DNA of 64,000 bases, taken from Nitrosospira sp. GTDB taxonomy: Bacteria; Pseudomonadota; Gammaproteobacteria; Burkholderiales; Nitrosomonadaceae. Positions 59,803-64,000 of this stretch are shown piece by piece; positions within the stretch are counted from its first letter, which is position 1, and each line of letters begins with the position of its first letter. The position numbers and the translations under genes were made by a program. Location of the stretch: contig JAPLQS010000067.1 of the NCBI GenBank assembly GCA_026399575.1, positions 21,640 through 85,639 of the forward strand, written 5' to 3'. The notes under the pieces were generated by a model. That model was not told the origin of the DNA. It made no database searches and saw nothing but the letters and a program-made list of their open reading frames with translations.

Positions 59803-59988
59803 CTACTTGGATGCTTCCTTGCTGCTTTTCTTTTCTTTGGTGACCGGATTCTGGACTGTGTAGCCGTTCTCTTTCATCTTGTAACCGCCATAAGCTCCGG
59901 CGCCTGCAGCGGCAAGGTACCAGCAACCCGATAACGCCGGAATCATGGCCAGAAGCAAGCTTAGGCGAATTATTCTCTTCATTTTCAT
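59803..59988 (-). CDS. Small lipoprotein, 61 residues
   Basis: Probable lipoprotein. MKMKRIIRLSLLLAMIPALSGC gives a lipobox LSGC; the mature part has a glycine-zipper-like AAAGAGAYGGYKMKENGY and a charged tail (TKEKKSSKEASK). GGGAG lies 8 bases before ATG 59988. Similar small glycine-zipper lipoproteins are common in Gram-negative bacteria; no function is assigned. Confidence 0.7.
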   Translation of the reverse strand: MKMKRIIRLSLLLAMIPALSGCWYLAAAGAGAYGGYKMKENGYTVQNPVTKEKKSSKEASK

Positions 59989-60091
59989 GGCAATATCTCC
60001 CACACAGTATTAGAAAAAATGCTTTCTGGATAAAACGGAAAGCTACCTTATGCTGCGCTGAGCTGTTAATCACCCTGACTTGATGAACTGT

Positions 60092-60481
60092 CTACCCGGG
60101 CATGACTTCATCCGTTTTGATCTTGATGTTGCTGGACAGTATTTTGTGTACAGGGCATTTATTGGCGATAGCGATCAATGACGCTCTTTGTTCCTCGGTC
60201 AGATCGCCCCGGAATCTTATTTTTCTTGAGATGCACGATTCCAGGCTGCTTTCGGAATCGATAGTCACAGTCACATCGGCGGAAAGCAGATTCCAGTGCT
60301 TGCGATCGGCGTACATCTGCAGGGTGATAATGGTGCATGCCGCCAGCGCTGCCTCAAGAAGTTCATGGGCATCCGGCCCCTCATCGTGGCCGCCCAGCTC
60401 TTCCGGCACCCCCGAAATCAGCCGGTGCTTTCCGGCGGAAATTTCCGCAACCAGATTCTCTTTCCGCTGACCTTGAATCAT
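60092..60481 (-). CDS. OsmC family protein
   Basis: Protein of 129 residues of the OsmC/Ohr fold, thiol peroxidases acting on organic peroxides. The two conserved cysteines are present (ALAACTIITLQMYADRK and ANKCPVHKIL). GPDAHELLEAALAAC is the family helix. The start MIQGQRKENLVAEI has AGGAGAAAGAG just upstream; the frame could extend 75 bases further but without conservation. It is followed by 88 bases before the lipoprotein gene. Confidence 0.88.
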   Translation of the reverse strand: MIQGQRKENLVAEISAGKHRLISGVPEELGGHDEGPDAHELLEAALAACTIITLQMYADRKHWNLLSADVTVTIDSESSLESCISRKIRFRGDLTEEQRASLIAIANKCPVHKILSSNIKIKTDEVMPG

Positions 60482-60552
60482 CTCTTTCTCCTGCTGGTTG
60501 GTGGTTCCATGTTGTGGCCGCTGCCTGTAAGAAACTTTTGTTGCGCAGCCGT

Positions 60553-61038
60553 TCAACGGACATTGGCATACCCCTGCTGCGCTTTTTCCAGGCGCTTGCG
60601 CGCCTTTTCCACGCGATCTTCCAGCATCTGCTGACGCTGAAAATATTCTTCCGTCAGGCGGGTGCCTATGCCCGGCCCCACGATACCCAGCCGCTCCCCC
60701 GGCAGCGGCTCGCGTCCGGCTTCGCGTTCGTTCTCGGCCGCGCGCAAATCGACCTCGGCGGCTTGCACTTCCCTGGATACTTCATCCAGCGCCTGCGAGC
60801 GCTTGGAGGCGCGACGATTGGCTCCCTCTACCGCTTCCCTTGAGACCGGCTGCACGCCTGTATCGTTGATATTGACTACGGGCTTTTCCACCGTGCGCGC
60901 ACCGGTCTGTGGCTGTTCGCTGTAGATCACGCGTCCATCGGGCATCACCGATTTGTAGATGGTCGCACGGGCGCTTGCATCCGGCGCTGCTGCCAGCGCG
61001 CCGCCCAATAGCAGACAGCTCATCACGGCAATGCGCAT
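60553..61038 (-). CDS. DUF4124 domain-containing exported protein
   Basis: Protein of 161 residues with a signal peptide (MRIAVMSCLLLGGALAAAPDASA). The DUF4124 segment ATIYKSVMPDGRVIYSEQPQTGA is at the mature N-terminus, followed by a long charged coiled coil (SQALDEVSREVQAAEVDLRAAENEREAGRE and LEDRVEKARKRLEKAQQGY, each here in part). Start chosen at ATG 61038 after AGGGGAG. Role unknown; such proteins are common in Beta- and Gammaproteobacteria. Confidence 0.85.
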   Translation of the reverse strand: MRIAVMSCLLLGGALAAAPDASARATIYKSVMPDGRVIYSEQPQTGARTVEKPVVNINDTGVQPVSREAVEGANRRASKRSQALDEVSREVQAAEVDLRAAENEREAGREPLPGERLGIVGPGIGTRLTEEYFQRQQMLEDRVEKARKRLEKAQQGYANVR

Positions 61039-61117
61039 AACGAACTCCCCTTGGCGCCTCATTTCCATGCCAGCAGCTTCCCAGCGTGTTGTGCCGATCC
61101 CGGAATGTTGCGCATGC

Positions 61118-61729
61118 TCATAAGCTGCCGAAACGATTGCTGATCACCACCTCGCCCAGCGACAACTGCCCTGGGCGCGGCCACGCGTCCTGAGTCCGTT
61201 TGCCGATCGCCACAAACATTGCGATGACATGATCCTCGGGCAGGTGAATGAGCTGGCCGACTGCAGCGGAATCAAAACCATCCATCGGGCAGGAATCATA
61301 ACCCAGCGACTTGGCAGCCAGCATCAGCGTTTGCGCCGCGATTCCGCAACTGCGCATCGTCTCATCGCGTTGCGTCTGTTCCTTGCTGCGATAATATTGA
61401 TCGATGGCCGGCAGCATGTATGCCTGCACTTCAGCCGGGGCATCGCGCCAGTAACGCTTCGGATTCTTCTCCCAGGCCTTGAGATCGGCGCAAAGTATGA
61501 GCAGCAGGGATGCGTCCGTGACCTGCGCCTGATTCCACGCCACTTGTCTGATCTGCTGGCGCAATGCCGGCTCATCCACCACCACGAAACGCCAGTGTTG
61601 CAGATTGAACGCGGTCGGCGACAGCAGGGCCAGCGATAACAGCTCTGTCACTTCCTCTCCTGACATGCGGTGCGTCGGGTCGTAGCTCTTCACGGCGCGG
61701 CGTGCACGGATGGCATCGATTGTATTCAT
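61118..61729 (-). CDS. Nitroreductase family protein
   Basis: FMN-dependent oxidoreductase fold of 203 residues. It starts MNTIDAIRARRAVKSYDPTH with the FMN-binding RRAVK, then LLSPTAFNLQHWRFVVV (FMN/substrate loop) and SLGYDSCPMDGFDSAAVGQL. The C-terminus KRTQDAWPRPGQLSLGEVV is typical. AAGGATCAAC precedes ATG. The acceptor (nitro compound, quinone or other) is unknown. Confidence 0.9.
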   Translation of the reverse strand: MNTIDAIRARRAVKSYDPTHRMSGEEVTELLSLALLSPTAFNLQHWRFVVVDEPALRQQIRQVAWNQAQVTDASLLLILCADLKAWEKNPKRYWRDAPAEVQAYMLPAIDQYYRSKEQTQRDETMRSCGIAAQTLMLAAKSLGYDSCPMDGFDSAAVGQLIHLPEDHVIAMFVAIGKRTQDAWPRPGQLSLGEVVISNRFGSL

Positions 61730-62021
61730 GTTGATCCTTGGGTTGAAGGGAGCTGCTGACCGGTTAATAGTTTACCGGGTTCAGCCAAGCAGTCATAACT
61801 ATTGCATGATCAATGCCATGGTGCGTATCGATGTTTGGGAAAAGCGTCTGGCTGGGAAAGAACTGCCAACGAATTCATGGCGGCGTGAATTGTGGCAAGC
61901 GAGGCTGCGATGATCGCCTAGCTGGCAGCCAGGCAAAACGGCGAAAATGGCTGGATTTTACCGGGTGTGATCTATTTGAGACGAGTGTGGCAACCGCCAG
62001 CCCGCATGCCCGCCTATGATT

Positions 62022-62447
62022 CTAGGCGGCGCATGCCTCGCGCTGATTCAGCCTGCGTTCGGCTGAACGCAGCATATCCAGCAGGTCTGTCAACTGGCAG
62101 TGAAACCTTTCTCCGCCAATCAATCGGTACCACTCGTCGCCGTCCGGATCTTGCTCGTCCAGGTCGCGCCAGAACAGGTCGCTGAAGCTCCTGTATGAAA
62201 CCGGTTTCCCCGCGAGCAGATCGGCCTTGATCCTGCCTGCCCAGGCCTGGCGTCTCTTTACCAGACCCTCGGCGCCGGTATGCACCACAACAGACAGGTA
62301 AGGATGAAGATCTGCCGGACAGTGAATCTTTGCAAGCTCGTCGATCCGCCGTCCGGCCATGGCGCCCTCCAGCAACTTGTGCAAGGCTGCGATTGAGATT
62401 TCAAGGCTGACGCCTGTTCGGAATAGGTAAATTTTATCGAGGTACAT
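62022..62447 (-). CDS. Hypothetical protein, 141 residues
   Basis: Not recognised. It starts MYLDKIYLFRTGVSLEISIAALHKLL and includes GAEGLVKRRQAWAGRIKADLL, RSFSDLFWRDLDEQDPDGDEWYRLIGGE and LDMLRSAERRLNQREACAA; soluble, helical and charged. Coding-like composition over its whole length supports it. No good ribosome site is visible at ATG 62447, and the frame runs up to 62480, so the start is uncertain. No function is offered. Confidence 0.5.
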   Translation of the reverse strand: MYLDKIYLFRTGVSLEISIAALHKLLEGAMAGRRIDELAKIHCPADLHPYLSVVVHTGAEGLVKRRQAWAGRIKADLLAGKPVSYRSFSDLFWRDLDEQDPDGDEWYRLIGGERFHCQLTDLLDMLRSAERRLNQREACAA

Positions 62448-62480
62448 TGTCAGTAAGAATAAACCGGACCAAGTTGACAA

Positions 62481-63225
62481 TCAGACTTGGAATCTTCGCC
62501 AAGGTTCATTTTTACCTGTCGCCATCTCCGCAGAGTGACAACCAGGAGGCCACTGAACAAATCCTCAATGGCGACCTTCAACAAATGTTGACGCTTAATA
62601 AAAAGCTGCTTGCACATAAACGTAATGTTTCTGATCGGGAGAAATCCTTAAACCATGCCGGAATTGACAGCAAGATATGTCCTCATGCCGGCAACCAAAA
62701 AAAAACGATGGTTGATTTGATTGAGTGGGGCATTTTTCTTGTCCACAATTGCTGTGGATAAATTTGTGGGTAATCTGCCAACAGCACTGCTAACCCGCCT
62801 TTCCATAACGATATTTTCTGGTACGCTTAATTTTTGAACTAACAATTATTCATTGCAAATCATGTAGTTACAAATACAACTAGGATGGGCGTGGGTTTGC
62901 GCGTGGTATTTATGCAAACTTAGTAATAGATGTGGATTATCGTGAAATTTCCGGATGACTTTCTTCGCCGAAACAGCAGCTTTCCACTCGATCCTGGACG
63001 CAAGTTAAAGCATGAGTCTGCCTGGAATTGGCTGCGCTCAAGGATGGATTGTCCGCCTTTCGAATTAATCCGCGCTCTGATCCATGCCTCTGTCAACGTT
63101 GCACGTCCCGACAGCCTAGATTAAGCTACGGGTTCTTGTGCCATTGCTCATCCTGCTGCATACACTCCACGGTGAATTTATTCAGGGCTTCCTCAAGGAA
63201 GCCGACAACCTGTAAAGTTTAAAAA
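62481..63225. other. AT-rich non-coding region with DnaA-box-like sites
   Basis: I see no credible gene in this 745-base stretch, which is clearly more AT-rich than its neighbours. It holds a cluster of three DnaA-box-like 9-mers (62739-62773) and a sequence near 62546-62570 that resembles one end of the MITE found at 36203. It separates the unknown protein from the Sel1-repeat gene and may have received several insertions. Confidence 0.5.
62739..62773. repeat. Cluster of three DnaA-box-like 9-mers
   Basis: TTGTCCACA (62739-62747) is followed by TGTGGATAA (62753-62761), the exact complement of TTATCCACA, and TGTGGGTAA (62765-62773), one mismatch from it. The first is inverted against the other two, which form a direct repeat at a 12-base period. 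No replication gene is near, so an origin is not claimed. Confidence 0.45.
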
Positions 63226-63837
63226 ATGAAAAATATGCGACTGACGATTACCGCTGGATTGATACTGGCATTATTGACACTTCCTGCCGCTGCCGGAGAT
63301 TTTGAGGATGGGCAGAAATTTTTTGCCAATAAAGATTACGCCAAAGCAGTGGAATCCCTTACCAAGGCTGCGGAGCAGGGAAACGTAAAGGCACAACTGC
63401 AGCTCGGTATCCGGTATCACATCGGCCTGGCTATTCCACGGGATTATCAACAAGCGGTATATTGGTACCTCAAGGCAGCAGAGCAGGGATCGGCAAGTGC
63501 GCAACTCCAGCTTGGCGGCATGTACGATGATGGTATGGGTGTTACGCAGGATTACCAGCAAGCCCTGACCTGGTATCTCAAAGCTGCAGAGCAGGGAAAT
63601 GCAGTGGGACAGATCAAACTGGGAAACATGTACACCCATGGCAAAGGCGTCATGCAGGACTACATCGAAGCACACAAATGGTTCAGTCTTGCGGATGCCA
63701 ATGGCCATGAAGGCGGCAGCAAAAACCGCAAGCTGGTGGAAAAACACATGACATCCGTACAAATTGACGAGGCAAAACAGCGGGTAAGCGAGTGGACCGC
63801 AGAGCACAGCCCTGCCTTGCAGAAAGTGGCAGAGTAG
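63226..63837 (+). CDS. Sel1-like repeat protein, exported
   Basis: Protein of 203 residues with a signal peptide (MKNMRLTITAGLILALLTLPAAAG). Three to four Sel1-like repeats follow, of the form AAEQGNVKAQLQLGIRY.....DYQQAVYWYLKAAEQG, with one degenerate at the end (DYIEAHKWFSLADANGHEGG). It is thus a periplasmic scaffold, like other Sel1 proteins. The right neighbour, an IS5-type element, begins 25 bases after its stop. Partners are unknown. Confidence 0.9.
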   Translation: MKNMRLTITAGLILALLTLPAAAGDFEDGQKFFANKDYAKAVESLTKAAEQGNVKAQLQLGIRYHIGLAIPRDYQQAVYWYLKAAEQGSASAQLQLGGMYDDGMGVTQDYQQALTWYLKAAEQGNAVGQIKLGNMYTHGKGVMQDYIEAHKWFSLADANGHEGGSKNRKLVEKHMTSVQIDEAKQRVSEWTAEHSPALQKVAE

Positions 63838-63862
63838 CGCCCCAATCATATGATTAATTTAG

Positions 63863-64000
63863 GGAAACACCGAATAAGTCATGAACGATTCGTTCGTCAT
63901 GGAATCAGATAAAGAATTCTGATCACAAGGGGTAAGACGATGAAACAGATAACACTGGCGGCGATAACCGGATTCGAGAAGCACGGACGGGCGACGCGCA
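63863..64000 (+). mobile_element. IS5-family insertion sequence, left end (continues beyond window)
   Basis: The terminal repeat GGAAACACCGAATAAG at 63863 follows TTAG (63859-63862), a YTAR target as in the IS5 group. It resembles IS5 ends and shares 13 of 16 bases with the MITE end at 36203. A transposase frame opens at 63940. The right end and second target copy lie outside the window. Confidence 0.8.
63940..64000 (+). CDS. IS5-family transposase (N-terminal fragment)
   Basis: ATG at 63940, after AAGGGG, reads MKQITLAAITGFEKHGRATR and runs off the window. This is the usual N-terminus of IS5-family transposases (MKQ.TLA..GFEK...TTR). Catalytic residues are beyond the edge and whether the gene is intact cannot be judged. 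Confidence 0.8.
   Translation, partial: MKQITLAAITGFEKHGRATR

Noticed and set aside
62447..62761. Plus-strand frame of 104 codons in the AT-rich gap
   Set aside because: No ribosome site, no homology recognised; it runs through the DnaA-box-like cluster and a MITE-like end.
62739..62773. Chromosomal replication origin
   Set aside because: No dnaA, dnaN, parAB or similar genes nearby and only three boxes.

Overview
The window looks like a chromosomal segment of a betaproteobacterium, probably of the Nitrosomonadales/Gallionellales type. This rests on three things: the tpiA-secG-tRNA-Leu-nuoA..N arrangement, the sigma factor/DUF3619/DUF3106 trio and the gloB-methyltransferase-rnhA-dnaQ cluster. 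Protein family content supports it; no search was possible, so the genus is left open. Gene density is high. Two frameshifts fall at short homopolymers, which suggests a draft-quality or recently mutated sequence.

Layout. (1) 1-4926: a heavy-metal RND efflux operon on the minus strand (outer membrane protein, lipoprotein adaptor, CusA/CzcA-like pump cut by the left edge), divergent from a NhaR-like LysR regulator. (2) 5099-6449: an ECF-like sigma factor with two small translationally coupled partners. (3) 6712-15663: a cyanophycin locus with a fused ABC transporter, a DUF1854 protein, a shortened cyanophycin synthetase paralogue, a full cyanophycin synthetase and a membrane acyltransferase. 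A perfect FNR-type box lies before the synthetases. (4) 15631-18828: htpG with a sigma-32-like promoter, a PQQ-type sugar dehydrogenase and a large palindromic repeat. (5) 18973-19788: a c-di-GMP-I riboswitch leading a stand-alone receiver protein. (6) 19987-34557: a complete 14-gene nuo (complex I) operon read right to left, with a frameshift in nuoN, preceded by tRNA-Leu(GAG), secG and tpiA. (7) 36203-39232: an IS5-like MITE abutting the stop codon of pstB, then pstB-pstA-pstC behind a candidate Pho box, without pstS. (8) 39418-45623: initiator tRNA, a HigBA toxin-antitoxin pair, gloB, a methyltransferase, rnhA, dnaQ, tRNA-Val, gltX and an exported zinc-less MsrB. (9) 46284-48325: a YnfA membrane protein and a 13-repeat TPR protein. 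(10) 48493-59490: six tightly coupled signalling genes (three hybrid histidine kinases, an HD-GYP response regulator, a receiver-only regulator and an orphan UrtA-like periplasmic binding protein). (11) 59803-63837: small lipoprotein, OsmC, DUF4124, nitroreductase, an unknown protein and a Sel1-repeat protein. (12) 63863-64000: the left end of an IS5-family insertion sequence.

Themes. Nitrogen storage (cyanophycin) appears tied to oxygen state through the FNR-type box. Cyclic-di-GMP is both sensed (riboswitch) and probably degraded (HD-GYP) here. The six-gene operon at 48-59 kb is the best candidate for an undescribed system: a urea/amide-type binding protein without any transporter genes is translationally coupled to a transmembrane hybrid kinase and a c-di-GMP phosphodiesterase. 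The IS5-family end at the right edge and the MITE near pstB share similar terminal repeats and the same target-site type, so the MITE may be mobilised by that family.
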